From the NCBI GenBank assembly GCA_017646785.1, contig JAGCLX010000025.1:1-8189 (forward strand): DNA of 8,189 nucleotides. Direction: 5' to 3'. Positions 1 through 7,167 of the stretch are shown piece by piece. The position numbers were made by a program, and so were the translations under genes. Each line of letters begins with the position of its first letter. Position 1 is the stretch's first letter. Origin of the DNA: Alistipes sp. Lineage in GTDB: Bacteria; Bacteroidota; Bacteroidia; Bacteroidales; Rikenellaceae. The notes under the pieces were generated by a model. That model ran no database searches, was not told where the DNA came from, and saw only the letters and a program-made list of their open reading frames with translations.

Positions 1-466
1 CGTCCTCAACACCTGCGAGAACTCCGAGCTCACCCTCAACTGTAACGTCGAACTGGTGTGCATACTCAACAACCTTCTTAGTGAGGGCAACATTCTCCTC
101 GTATGGGAGGTGTGAACCGTCGATCATAACTGATGAGAAGCCCATGTCGATGCAGCTCTTGCAAGTCTCGAAGCTATCGCCGTGGTCGAGATGAAGAACA
201 ATCTGTGGCTTCTCCCAACCGAGCTCCTTAGCATACTCAACAGCACCCTCTGCCATATAGCGGAGAAGTGTCTGGTTAGCATACTGACGAGCACCCTTAG
301 ACACCTGAAGGATAACAGGAGACTTTGTCTCTGCAGATGCCATGATGATAGCCTGAAGCTGCTCCATGTTGTTGAAGTTGAACGCAGGAATTGCGTAGCC
401 GCCATCAACGGCCTTCTTGAACATCTCGCGAGTATTCACGAGACCTAAATCCTTGTAATTAATCAT
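1..466 (-). CDS. fba: Class II fructose-bisphosphate aldolase, N-terminal part (cut by window edge)
   Basis: Catalyses reversible cleavage of fructose 1,6-bisphosphate to dihydroxyacetone phosphate and glyceraldehyde 3-phosphate in cytoplasmic glycolysis/gluconeogenesis. Reading the minus strand from ATG at 466 gives 155 residues beginning MINYKDLGLVNTREMFKKAV, and the frame is still open at base 1. Class II hallmarks seen: YAIPAFNFNN (24-33), HLDHGDS (92-98) with the expected catalytic Asp94 and zinc-binding His95, SVMIDGSHLPYEENV (112-126) and VEGELGVLAG (143-152), whose Glu is a family zinc-site residue. From memory the Bacteroidetes enzyme is about 330 residues, so roughly half is present. 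The start is supported by the alignable N terminus and the AT-rich promoter-like DNA just upstream. Codon use resembles ilvE (GCT, GTT, CTC, AAG), as expected for a highly expressed gene. It is divergent from pheS. Confidence 0.95.
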   Translation of the reverse strand, partial: MINYKDLGLVNTREMFKKAVDGGYAIPAFNFNNMEQLQAIIMASAETKSPVILQVSKGARQYANQTLLRYMAEGAVEYAKELGWEKPQIVLHLDHGDSFETCKSCIDMGFSSVMIDGSHLPYEENVALTKKVVEYAHQFDVTVEGELGVLAGVED

Positions 467-518
467 ATTACAAACTTTATTATAGTGTTAGAAAATTTCC
501 GAATGAAATTCTATTATG

Positions 519-537
519 CAAATATAAGGCAAAGATA
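519..537 (-). promoter_or_regulatory. Candidate fba promoter: two overlapping-window Bacteroidetes -7 boxes
   Basis: On the minus strand there are two exact matches to the Bacteroidetes -7 consensus TAnnTTTG: TATATTTG (526 down to 519) and TATCTTTG (537 down to 530). A partial -33 element, GTTG at 551-548, lies 21 bp upstream of the first box; no good TTTG is seen for the second. The first box would place the transcript start near 512 and give a leader of about 45 nt. The consensus is established for Bacteroides; use at this site is inference. Confidence 0.5.
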
Positions 538-676
538 CAAAATTTTTCAACACAGTATAATAAAAAAATTAAGAAAATGTAACTTATCTCATTTTCAACA
601 ACAAACAGCCTACTGATATTGGCAAATAGATGCGAAATAATAGTGGTCAAAGCCGAGCGATTTGATAATTTTTTTG

Positions 677-684
677 TATATTTG
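677..684 (+). promoter_or_regulatory. Candidate pheS promoter -7 box (TATATTTG)
   Basis: TATATTTG is an exact match to the Bacteroidetes -7 consensus TAnnTTTG and is identical to the box on the opposite strand in front of fba. No TTTG is found at the usual 19-21 bp upstream; the nearest TTTG (661-664) is only 12 bp away, so the -33 element is weak or absent. A start near 690 would give pheS an untranslated leader of about 120 nt, long enough to hold the inverted repeat at 698-751. Confidence 0.4.
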
Positions 685-697
685 TCCGATAATATAC

Positions 698-751
698 TCA
701 TGCAAGCCATAACACACCAGCTTATTGACTGAGTTACAATGGGTTGCATGA
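698..751 (+). repeat. Inverted repeat in the putative pheS leader
   Basis: The arms TCATGCAAGCCAT (698-710) and ATGGGTTGCATGA (739-751) are complementary at 12 of 13 positions; the mismatch is the opposed G706/G743. The 28-nt loop (711-738) is unpaired or weakly paired. If transcription starts near 690 the hairpin is at the 5' end of the pheS mRNA; otherwise it could be an operator. It is not followed by a T-tract, so it is not an intrinsic terminator. Its function is unknown. Confidence 0.5.
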
Positions 752-814
752 TGAAAAATTGGAGTAGTACGACTGCCCAATTCTTATAAAAGCCAATAAA
801 TAAAACAGAGATAT

Positions 815-1840
815 ATGATTAATAAGATCAATGAGCTATTAGCTGAAATCGAGGCATTTGCACCTCAGACAGCTGCTGATGTCGAGGCTTTCCGCATCAA
901 GATACTTGGCAAGAAGGGCGTGCTTGGCGCACTTATGGAGGAGTTTAAGGCTGTTCCCGCGGAGCAGAAGCGTGAGCTTGGCCAGCGCATCAACCAGGTT
1001 AAGAACCTCGCTACCGAGCGCATCAACACCCTCAAGGAGGAGTTTGGTAATGCCGCAGCACTCAAGGCTTCGAAGATTGACGATATGACACGCCCAGGTT
1101 CTGCAGAGCAGGTGGGCTCACGCCACCCCATCTCTATCGTTAAGAATGAGATCGTAGGCATCTTCTCGCGCCTCGGTTACACCGTAGCTGACGGTCCAGA
1201 GATCGAGGATGACTGGCACGTGTTCTCAGCCCTCAACTTCCCACCTGAGCACCCCGCACGCGACATGCAGGATACATTCTTTATCGAGAGCAACCCCGAT
1301 GTAGTACTCCGCACACACACATCATCTATCCAGGTGCGCACTATGGAGCGTCAGAAGCCACCTATCCGCGTTATCTGCCCTGGTCGTGTGTTCCGTAATG
1401 AGGCTATCTCTTATCGTGCACACTGCATCTTCCACCAGATTGAGGGCCTTTACATCGACCGCAACGTGTCGTTTGCCGACATGAAGCAGTCGTTGCTCTA
1501 CTTTGCTAAGGAGCTCTTTGGCGAGCAGGCACAGATTCGTATGCGTCCCTCATACTTCCCCTTCACTGAGCCCTCAGCAGAGGTTGACGTGTCGTGCTCA
1601 ATCTGCGGCGGCAAGGGCTGTGGCGTATGTAAGGGTACTGGTTGGTTGGAGATTATGGGCTGCGGTATGGTAGACCCCAACGTGTTGGAGGCTAACAACA
1701 TCGACCCCAAGGAGTTCTCGGGCTTCGCGTTTGGTATGGGTATTGAGCGTATCGCAATGCTTAAGTATGGCGTCGGCGACCTGCGCCTATACTTCGAGAA
1801 CGATGTTCGCTTCCTCAACCAGTTTGAGAGCGCATTGTAG
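815..1840 (+). CDS. pheS: Phenylalanine--tRNA ligase alpha subunit
   Basis: Catalytic subunit of the cytoplasmic alpha2-beta2 class II synthetase that charges tRNA-Phe. It is 341 aa, a normal length. The N-terminal coiled-coil tRNA-binding arm spans about 1-85. Class II core: RPGS...GSRHPI (93-106), motif 2 region FRNEAISYRAHCIFHQIEG (193-211) and motif 3 GFAFGMGIERIAML (303-316). The Ala of GFAFG, which lines the phenylalanine pocket in E. coli, is retained. A four-cysteine cluster (C261, C264, C269, C272) sits between PSAEVDVS and LEIMGCGMVDP; from memory this insert is usual in Bacteroidetes PheS. The ATG at 815 is preceded by an A-rich stretch without a Shine-Dalgarno, as is normal in this phylum. 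pheT is not adjacent. The gene is followed by its own terminator, so it appears monocistronic. Confidence 0.97.
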   Translation: MINKINELLAEIEAFAPQTAADVEAFRIKILGKKGVLGALMEEFKAVPAEQKRELGQRINQVKNLATERINTLKEEFGNAAALKASKIDDMTRPGSAEQVGSRHPISIVKNEIVGIFSRLGYTVADGPEIEDDWHVFSALNFPPEHPARDMQDTFFIESNPDVVLRTHTSSIQVRTMERQKPPIRVICPGRVFRNEAISYRAHCIFHQIEGLYIDRNVSFADMKQSLLYFAKELFGEQAQIRMRPSYFPFTEPSAEVDVSCSICGGKGCGVCKGTGWLEIMGCGMVDPNVLEANNIDPKEFSGFAFGMGIERIAMLKYGVGDLRLYFENDVRFLNQFESAL

Positions 1841-1867
1841 GATTACAAGAGATTATATGTTGATTAT

Positions 1868-1906
1868 AAGGGCGTTAAGAAATCCGCTTAATGCCCTTTA
1901 TCTTTT
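1868..1906 (+). terminator. Intrinsic terminator of pheS
   Basis: AAGGGCGTTAAG (1868-1879) pairs with CTTAATGCCCTT (1887-1898) over 12 bp, with a single G-U wobble and a 7-nt loop. A T-rich tail ending TCTTTT (1901-1906) follows. It starts 27 nt after the pheS stop. Its 3' arm includes an ATG at 1891 in frame with the downstream TPR gene, which argues against that ATG as a start. Confidence 0.8.
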
Positions 1907-1911
1907 ATAAG

Positions 1912-3660
1912 ATGAGAGCTGTACACTACATATTTTCGTTGTTTGTGTTGTTGGCATCCATGGTGCTGACACCCTCGATATGTAGTGCACAATCAGAGCG
2001 TAACATCGAGCGCTCAACAATGCCCGACAGCCTATCGCGCAGTTATCGTCATGCCGAAGCAGTAAAGCGTCTTACCATCGATAGCGACACGGTTGCGGCA
2101 TGCGACATCTGGCAGAAGATAGTGGCAGAGGACACCACATATGCTCCTGCCTACTACTATCTTCACTTGCTCGAAAACGATAGACTAAAGGCCCTCGAAT
2201 ATGCTCGACGCGCCTATGCTGCCGACACCACAAACAAGTGGTATGTGCGTGGCTACGCATCCAGTCTTATAGCGACACGCAAGTATTCGCAAGCTATACC
2301 TGCCTATCGTCGCCTTATGCGCCTATCGCCCAAGGATATAGAGGCGTACCATGCCTTGGCGATACTCTATAGCTACAACAAGATGCCATACTCGGCGATA
2401 TCGATACTCGACAGCGCGGAGCTACGCGCGGGCTACAACCCCTACCTCGGGGAGATGAAGCTACACCTGCTCATCGACACGCGCCAGTATGACAAGGCTA
2501 TAGCCACGGGTAAGAGGGGTGTGATGGAGCAGCCCTACGACACGAATGCCCGCATCAACCTTGCCGAGGCATACGAGGTAGCAGGACACGACTCTCTCGC
2601 CCGCGCAACACTCGATGAGGCGTTCAAAATAGATACGACAAATATCGCTACCATACAGGCGATATCGGGCTACTACGAGCGTAAGGGTGACACACGACGT
2701 ATGCTCGACTATGAGGAGCGTCTACTTATGGATAAAAGCATAGCTATTGAGAATAAGCTGCAGCGCATAGGTATATTCACCTCAAACATGACCTTCTACG
2801 CCCAGAACTACATACGCATAGGAGGCATAATACAGCGTCTTGCCATTGCCTACCCCAACAATCGCGCGGTGGTAGATTGCTATGCAGAGCACATGTTAGC
2901 CCTCGGTAATATTGAGCAGGCGGCAGAGTATCTCGCACGCCACCTATCCAACGAGGATACCACGGCCGAGCACTACATCAACCTATTGCAGATATACCAC
3001 CATCTCGAGCGCAAGGATGAGCTATTCGAAGTGTTAGACGAAGCCTTACATCGCTACCCCAACAGTATCGATATAATCTCGTTTGCCGGCTTCTTGGCCT
3101 CGGAAAGCGACATGTACGACGATGCCATAGAGCTATTTAAGCTCGGTCTAAAGTCGTGCACAAACGATGGTGATCGCAGCCAGCTATGGGGATATATAGG
3201 CGATATATACCACGAGATTGGTAAGGACAGCAAAGCATTTAAGGCATATCGCAAGGCGTTGGGATACAACCCCGACAACATAGCTGTGCTCAACAACTAC
3301 GCCTACTTCCTCTCGATTATAGACAAAGACCTTGACTTGGCGTTGGAGATGTCACAGCAAGTAAATAGGCTCGAGCCTGGCAACGCAACATACATAGACA
3401 CATACGCATGGGTTCTCCACCGCCTCGGACGCAACGAGGAGGCTAAGAGCGCCATGAGTCAGGCGCTATCGCTAAGTGCACAGCGCGATGCCTCGCTACT
3501 CATCCATTATGCCGACATACTATGGGCACTGGGTGAGAAGTTCATGGCAGATACCTATTGGAAGAAGGCTGCCGAGCAAGGCTATGATAAAGAGGCTCTT
3601 GAAGAGCATATCACAGAGCTAAAGAGCCAAACCGAAACAGTAAAAAGCAAGAACCGATAA
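1912..3660 (+). CDS. Exported tetratricopeptide repeat protein
   Basis: A 582-aa protein. Residues 1-26 form a signal peptide (MRAVHY, hydrophobic IFSLFVLLASMVL, then TPSICSA before Q27). The probable signal peptidase I cleavage is after CSA; the cysteine context (PSIC) is a poor lipobox. The rest is helical TPR solenoid, clearest at about 110-143, 144-177, 211-243, 424-456 (GYIGDIYHEIGKDSKAFKAY, then RKALGYNPDN), 457-490 and 492-524. The ends are low-complexity and polar. I chose ATG 1912 over the in-frame ATG 1891, because 1891 lies inside the pheS terminator and would put seven extra residues before the signal peptide. TPR proteins are protein-interaction scaffolds; the partner is unknown. 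The EnvC-like gene starts 12 nt later, so co-transcription and a periplasmic envelope role are inferred. Ile is mostly ATA, unlike pheS and fba. Confidence 0.85.
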   Translation: MRAVHYIFSLFVLLASMVLTPSICSAQSERNIERSTMPDSLSRSYRHAEAVKRLTIDSDTVAACDIWQKIVAEDTTYAPAYYYLHLLENDRLKALEYARRAYAADTTNKWYVRGYASSLIATRKYSQAIPAYRRLMRLSPKDIEAYHALAILYSYNKMPYSAISILDSAELRAGYNPYLGEMKLHLLIDTRQYDKAIATGKRGVMEQPYDTNARINLAEAYEVAGHDSLARATLDEAFKIDTTNIATIQAISGYYERKGDTRRMLDYEERLLMDKSIAIENKLQRIGIFTSNMTFYAQNYIRIGGIIQRLAIAYPNNRAVVDCYAEHMLALGNIEQAAEYLARHLSNEDTTAEHYINLLQIYHHLERKDELFEVLDEALHRYPNSIDIISFAGFLASESDMYDDAIELFKLGLKSCTNDGDRSQLWGYIGDIYHEIGKDSKAFKAYRKALGYNPDNIAVLNNYAYFLSIIDKDLDLALEMSQQVNRLEPGNATYIDTYAWVLHRLGRNEEAKSAMSQALSLSAQRDASLLIHYADILWALGEKFMADTYWKKAAEQGYDKEALEEHITELKSQTETVKSKNR

Positions 3661-3672
3661 AGGCCCAAACAG

Positions 3673-4803
3673 ATGATTGCGCGAATTGTAAAGATAATAG
3701 TCTGCATACTCCTCGCCACTACCCCACTCACCGCCTCGGCACAGAAGAGCACAAAGGCTGTGGAAGAGCAGCGTAAACGCGTCGAACAGTACAAGAAGAG
3801 CCTCGACAATGCCAAGCGTGAGGTCAACAACCTCAAAAAGGAGAAGTCGAGTGCCCAAGAGCAGGTGCGTGCGCTCGAGAAACAGGTCAAGATGCGCAAG
3901 GAGTACATCAGCGAGGTGGAGAGCGAGCATGCACTGGTGGAGGCCGACATGACAAACATAGGCGAGGAGATAGACTCTCTGAGCGCTGTGCTGCAGTACA
4001 ACCGCGAGATCTACGCAGAGGCTGTGCGCATAGCATACCGCAACCACAAGCAGAACAGCAGTCGCTACTATCTATTCTCGTCACGCAACATAACAGAGGC
4101 AGCACGTCGCATGGCCGAGATGCTCCACATTGCCGAGAGCCGCCGCACACTTGCCGATAGCATAACGCTGCAATCCGAGCGTCTGGCACAACAGCGCGAG
4201 GTGCTCTCAGCACGCAGCCACGAGCTTGACTCTGTAACACGAGCTCTTGAGCGCGAACGCCGTGTGCTTGAGGATGATAGGGTAGCTGCACAACGCTCAT
4301 TCAACGCGCTGTCGAAGCGCGAGAAGGAGGCTATAAACCAGCAGCGAAAGCAGGAGAAGCTCCACAACAATGCCGTGGCGGAGTTACAGAAGCTCATCAA
4401 AAACAATACCGTCGGAGCCTCATTCTCAAAGTCTACACGAGGTCTAAACCTCCCCATCGAGGGTGGCACGCTCACCGAGGAGGGATATGGAGCTACAATA
4501 ACCGGTAAGGCTGGCGACAACGTACGCACGATGCACGAAGGTAGGGTAGAGGAGATTGTACGCATGGAGCGCACAAACCACTACACTGTATATCTCAGCT
4601 ATGGCGCCCACCTGGTGACCTTCACCAACCTCGGCTCGGTATGCGTGAAGAAGGGTGACATATTGAAGAAAGACCAGAAGATAGGCACTATAGGTCGAGG
4701 TATCAACTCACGCGGAGCTGAGTACCACTACATTCGCATTGCGGTGTATGAGCGCAACTCACAACGCCAGCTCTTCGTGTCAGACTTCTTTAAGAAAAAA
4801 TAG
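3673..4803 (+). CDS. EnvC-like murein hydrolase activator (coiled coil plus degenerate LytM/M23 domain)
   Basis: A 376-aa protein. Signal peptide at about 1-23 (hydrophobic IVKIIVCILLATTPLTASA, cleavage before Q24). A long charged coiled coil at about 27-245, rich in E, K, R and Q, is split by a linker at about 120-140. A C-terminal LytM/M23-type beta domain spans about 258-373. This is the EnvC layout: a periplasmic coiled coil that recruits partners and a LytM domain that activates cell-wall amidases in cell separation. Catalytic M23 enzymes carry HxxxD and HxH zinc motifs. Here the first is not visible around GYGATITGKAGDNV (271-284), and the usual HLHFE region reads YHYIRI (351-356). The protein is therefore probably a non-enzymatic activator, as for E. 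coli EnvC. It lies 12 nt after the TPR gene and 8 nt before ybeY. No amidase gene is in view. Confidence 0.85.
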   Translation: MIARIVKIIVCILLATTPLTASAQKSTKAVEEQRKRVEQYKKSLDNAKREVNNLKKEKSSAQEQVRALEKQVKMRKEYISEVESEHALVEADMTNIGEEIDSLSAVLQYNREIYAEAVRIAYRNHKQNSSRYYLFSSRNITEAARRMAEMLHIAESRRTLADSITLQSERLAQQREVLSARSHELDSVTRALERERRVLEDDRVAAQRSFNALSKREKEAINQQRKQEKLHNNAVAELQKLIKNNTVGASFSKSTRGLNLPIEGGTLTEEGYGATITGKAGDNVRTMHEGRVEEIVRMERTNHYTVYLSYGAHLVTFTNLGSVCVKKGDILKKDQKIGTIGRGINSRGAEYHYIRIAVYERNSQRQLFVSDFFKKK

Positions 4804-4811
4804 TATTGGCT

Positions 4812-5249
4812 ATGATACATTTTTACAATCAGGACTGTAATTACTTACTAACCAACCGTTTAGCGTTGCGCAAGTGGATAAATGAGGTTATACGCCGCGA
4901 GGGATATAAGGTTGGTGAAATCAACTACATATTCTGCTCATCGGAGTATCACCGACAGATGAATCGCGACTTCCTGGGTCACGACTACTACACCGATGTC
5001 ATAACCTTTGAGGATAGAGAGAGTAGAGTAGGCGACCATGTTGTGGCTGGCGAGGTATACATCGACGTAGCTACGGTGGAGGATAATGCCGACATATATG
5101 GTGCTCTGCCATTCAACGAGATGCGCCGCGTCATTGTGCATGGTGCTCTCCACCTCTGTGGACACAAGGACAAGAGCCCATGGGCAGAGAAGGAGATGCG
5201 ACGCCTCGAGAACCGCTATCTCAAACTACTACGCGAAGAGATACTATGA
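4812..5249 (+). CDS. ybeY: Endoribonuclease YbeY (rRNA maturation factor)
   Basis: A cytoplasmic metalloprotein of the UPF0054 family, involved in 16S rRNA 3'-end processing and 70S ribosome quality control. It is 145 aa from ATG 4812; an in-frame TTG at 4806 would add two residues (MA) but is the less likely start. Family motifs: [17 protein letters not shown] (51-67), GEVYID (80-85) and [12 protein letters not shown] (110-121). His110 and His114 are the first two metal ligands. The third ligand of the standard HGxLHLxGxDH motif is replaced by KDK, as I recall for Bacteroidetes YbeY. A histidine (His118) occupies the position usually held by Tyr. It starts 8 nt after the EnvC-like stop, and its TGA overlaps the mnmG ATG, so translational coupling is likely. 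Confidence 0.93.
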   Translation: MIHFYNQDCNYLLTNRLALRKWINEVIRREGYKVGEINYIFCSSEYHRQMNRDFLGHDYYTDVITFEDRESRVGDHVVAGEVYIDVATVEDNADIYGALPFNEMRRVIVHGALHLCGHKDKSPWAEKEMRRLENRYLKLLREEIL

Positions 5250-7129
5250 AATTGAGCTACGACATAGTTGTTATCGGCGCGGGACATGCTGGCTGTGAGG
5301 CTGCCTCGGCAGCTGCACGCCTCGGCTCACGCACGCTGCTCATCACCATAGACATGGACAAGATTGCAGCCATGTCGTGCAACCCTGCGGTTGGCGGCGT
5401 AGCCAAAGGTCAGATAGTCAGAGAGATAGATGCACTTGGTGGCATGATGGGTAGGATTACGGACAAGTCTGCCATACAGTTCCGCATGCTCAATCGCTCA
5501 AAGGGCGCAGCGATGTGGAGCCCACGCGCACAGTGTGACAAGGCGGAGTTTTCTCGCCTATGGCGCCGCACGCTCGAGAACACGCCAAATCTCTATTTGT
5601 GGCAAGATTCTGTCACGGAGATACTCATGGACCACTCGGAGGATAAACCGCGTGTAAAGGGCGTAAAAACGCGAATGGGCGTGGAGATTGAGGCGGATAG
5701 GGTAGTGCTCACAGCGGGTACATTCCTCGGCGGTGTTATGCACTGTGGCGCAGCTCAGGCCGCAGGTGGCAGAGCAGGCGACCAGGCAGCATACGGCATC
5801 ACGGAGCAGCTCGCAAGCCTCGGATTTGAAACAGGCCGCATGAAAACTGGTACCCCAGCGCGTCTTGATGCACGCACAATAAATTTTGAGGTGCTTGAGA
5901 TACAAGAGGGTGACACTGAGCCGTCAAAATTTTCGTATGACACTGATACAGAGGAGGTTAAAAACCAATTGCCATGTTTCATGGTATATACTTCCAAGGA
6001 GGTACACGACATTCTGCGCACAGGATTTGACCGCTCACCCCTCTTCAATGGCACCATCTCTGGCATAGGTCCACGCTACTGCCCAAGTATAGAGGACAAG
6101 CTACGCACCTTTGCAGATAAGGAGCAGCACCAGCTATTCCTCGAGCCTGAGGGTCGCAACACAAATGAGTACTACCTCAATGGCTTCTCTTCGTCACTAC
6201 CATACGAGGTGCAGCTCGAGGCGCTACGAACAATCAAGGGCCTCGAAGATGTGCATGTCTACCGCCCAGGATACGCCATCGAGTATGACTACTTCCCACC
6301 CACGCAGCTCAAGCACACACTCGAAACTAAGCTCGTAGAGGGTCTTTACTTTGCGGGCCAGGTGAACGGCACAACGGGATATGAGGAGGCTGCAGCGCAG
6401 GGTCTTATGGCGGGTATCAATGCCCATCGCTCGTTGCATGGCGAGGAGGGCGTCGTGCTCAAGCGCGACGAAGCATACATAGGTGTGCTGATTGACGACC
6501 TCGTGACCAAGGGTGTCGACGAGCCATACCGCATGTTTACCTCGCGCGCCGAGTACCGCATCTTGCTACGACAGGATAATGCCGATGCGCGACTCACACC
6601 ACTGGGTCACAAAATTGGCTTAGTTGGCGAGGATAAGTATGAGAATTTGCTCAAAAAAAATAGGGCTGTAGAATCGCTTATTTCGATGCTCCGTAAGAGT
6701 TCGGTCAAAATAGGCGAAATTGACAGCTATTTAATTTCGCTGGGCGAAGAGCCTTTGACGCAGGGAAAAAAGCTTTATGACATCGTTTTGCGCAGCAATG
6801 TGACCATAAAATCGCTCATGAATGCTGTACCACGACTCAAAAAATTTATCGAGGAGAATAACTTTTCTACTGAGATTACCGAACAGGCAGAGATACAAAT
6901 TAAGTATCGCGGATACATCGAGCGTGAAAAATACTATGCAGATAAGATGCACCGACTCGAAGATATTACCATTCCGGAAGGCTTCGACTACAATGCTATG
7001 CAGTCATTAACCATCGAGGCGCGCCAAAAGCTGAGTCGTATCAGACCCACAACCATCGGTCATGCCTCGCGCATTCCTGGTGTTTCGCCAGCCGACATCA
7101 ATGTATTATTGGTAAAGTTTGGACGTTAA
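5246..7129 (+). CDS. mnmG: tRNA uridine-5-carboxymethylaminomethyl modification enzyme MnmG (GidA)
   Basis: An FAD-dependent partner of MnmE that installs the cmnm5 group at wobble U34 of tRNAs. It is 627 aa, against 629 in E. coli. Motifs: FAD-binding [10 protein letters not shown] (11-20), MSCNPAVGG with Cys45 (43-51), SPRAQCDK (92-99), LTAGTFLGG (155-163), [12 protein letters not shown] (197-208), [11 protein letters not shown] with Cys279 (275-285), [17 protein letters not shown] (374-390), [20 protein letters not shown] (431-450) and C-terminal [12 protein letters not shown] (612-623). The two cysteines correspond to the conserved catalytic pair (C47 and C277 in E. coli). ATG 5246 overlaps the ybeY stop as ATGA and begins right before the beta strand of the dinucleotide fold; an upstream in-frame ATG at 5180 lies inside ybeY and adds an unrelated tail. 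The segment coding for residues from about 453 on is much more AT-rich than the rest. A terminator follows at 7168-7197. Confidence 0.96.
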   Translation: MKLSYDIVVIGAGHAGCEAASAAARLGSRTLLITIDMDKIAAMSCNPAVGGVAKGQIVREIDALGGMMGRITDKSAIQFRMLNRSKGAAMWSPRAQCDKAEFSRLWRRTLENTPNLYLWQDSVTEILMDHSEDKPRVKGVKTRMGVEIEADRVVLTAGTFLGGVMHCGAAQAAGGRAGDQAAYGITEQLASLGFETGRMKTGTPARLDARTINFEVLEIQEGDTEPSKFSYDTDTEEVKNQLPCFMVYTSKEVHDILRTGFDRSPLFNGTISGIGPRYCPSIEDKLRTFADKEQHQLFLEPEGRNTNEYYLNGFSSSLPYEVQLEALRTIKGLEDVHVYRPGYAIEYDYFPPTQLKHTLETKLVEGLYFAGQVNGTTGYEEAAAQGLMAGINAHRSLHGEEGVVLKRDEAYIGVLIDDLVTKGVDEPYRMFTSRAEYRILLRQDNADARLTPLGHKIGLVGEDKYENLLKKNRAVESLISMLRKSSVKIGEIDSYLISLGEEPLTQGKKLYDIVLRSNVTIKSLMNAVPRLKKFIEENNFSTEITEQAEIQIKYRGYIEREKYYADKMHRLEDITIPEGFDYNAMQSLTIEARQKLSRIRPTTIGHASRIPGVSPADINVLLVKFGR

Positions 7130-7167
7130 CAAGAGGGTAGTATAACAAAAAAATATCCAAAAACAGT

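Larger units (their letters stand above)
467..814. other. Divergent fba/pheS intergenic region, 348 bp, AT-rich
   Basis: This stretch separates the start codons of fba (minus) and pheS (plus). I find no credible protein gene in it: the one long open frame across it (480-749, minus) has no recognisable motif and lies in AT-rich DNA. It contains promoter-like -7 boxes facing both ways, a small AATTTC/GAAATT inverted repeat (494-499 and 505-510) in the presumed fba leader, and a larger inverted repeat (698-751) in the presumed pheS leader. Confidence 0.7.

Noticed and set aside
480..749. Minus-strand ORF across the fba/pheS intergenic region
   Set aside because: Low-complexity AT-rich translation; it overlaps promoter-like boxes and the leader hairpin; no motif.
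759..781. TTGG...CCAA weak hairpin before pheS as an attenuator
   Set aside because: Only short 4-bp stems with a bulge and wobble, and no T-tract follows.
1217..1222. CACGTG core in pheS as a third parS-like site
   Set aside because: The flanks (TGG left, TTC right) do not continue the parS palindrome; only the six-base core matches.
1891..1911. Upstream in-frame ATG as start of the TPR protein
   Set aside because: It lies in the 3' arm of the pheS terminator, and the seven added residues precede a well-formed signal peptide that begins at 1912.
3582..4574. Several minus-strand ORFs opposite the EnvC-like gene
   Set aside because: Antisense shadows of a codon-biased coiled-coil gene; no independent motif or start context.
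4794..4812. A6 run at the envC-like stop as a frameshift fusing it to ybeY
   Set aside because: Both proteins have complete, family-like ends and ybeY has its own ATG 8 nt on; nothing requires a fusion.
5180..5245. Upstream in-frame ATG as start of mnmG
   Set aside because: The 22 added residues are unrelated to MnmG and overlap ybeY. ATG 5246 gives the normal 627-aa length and a standard ATGA coupling.
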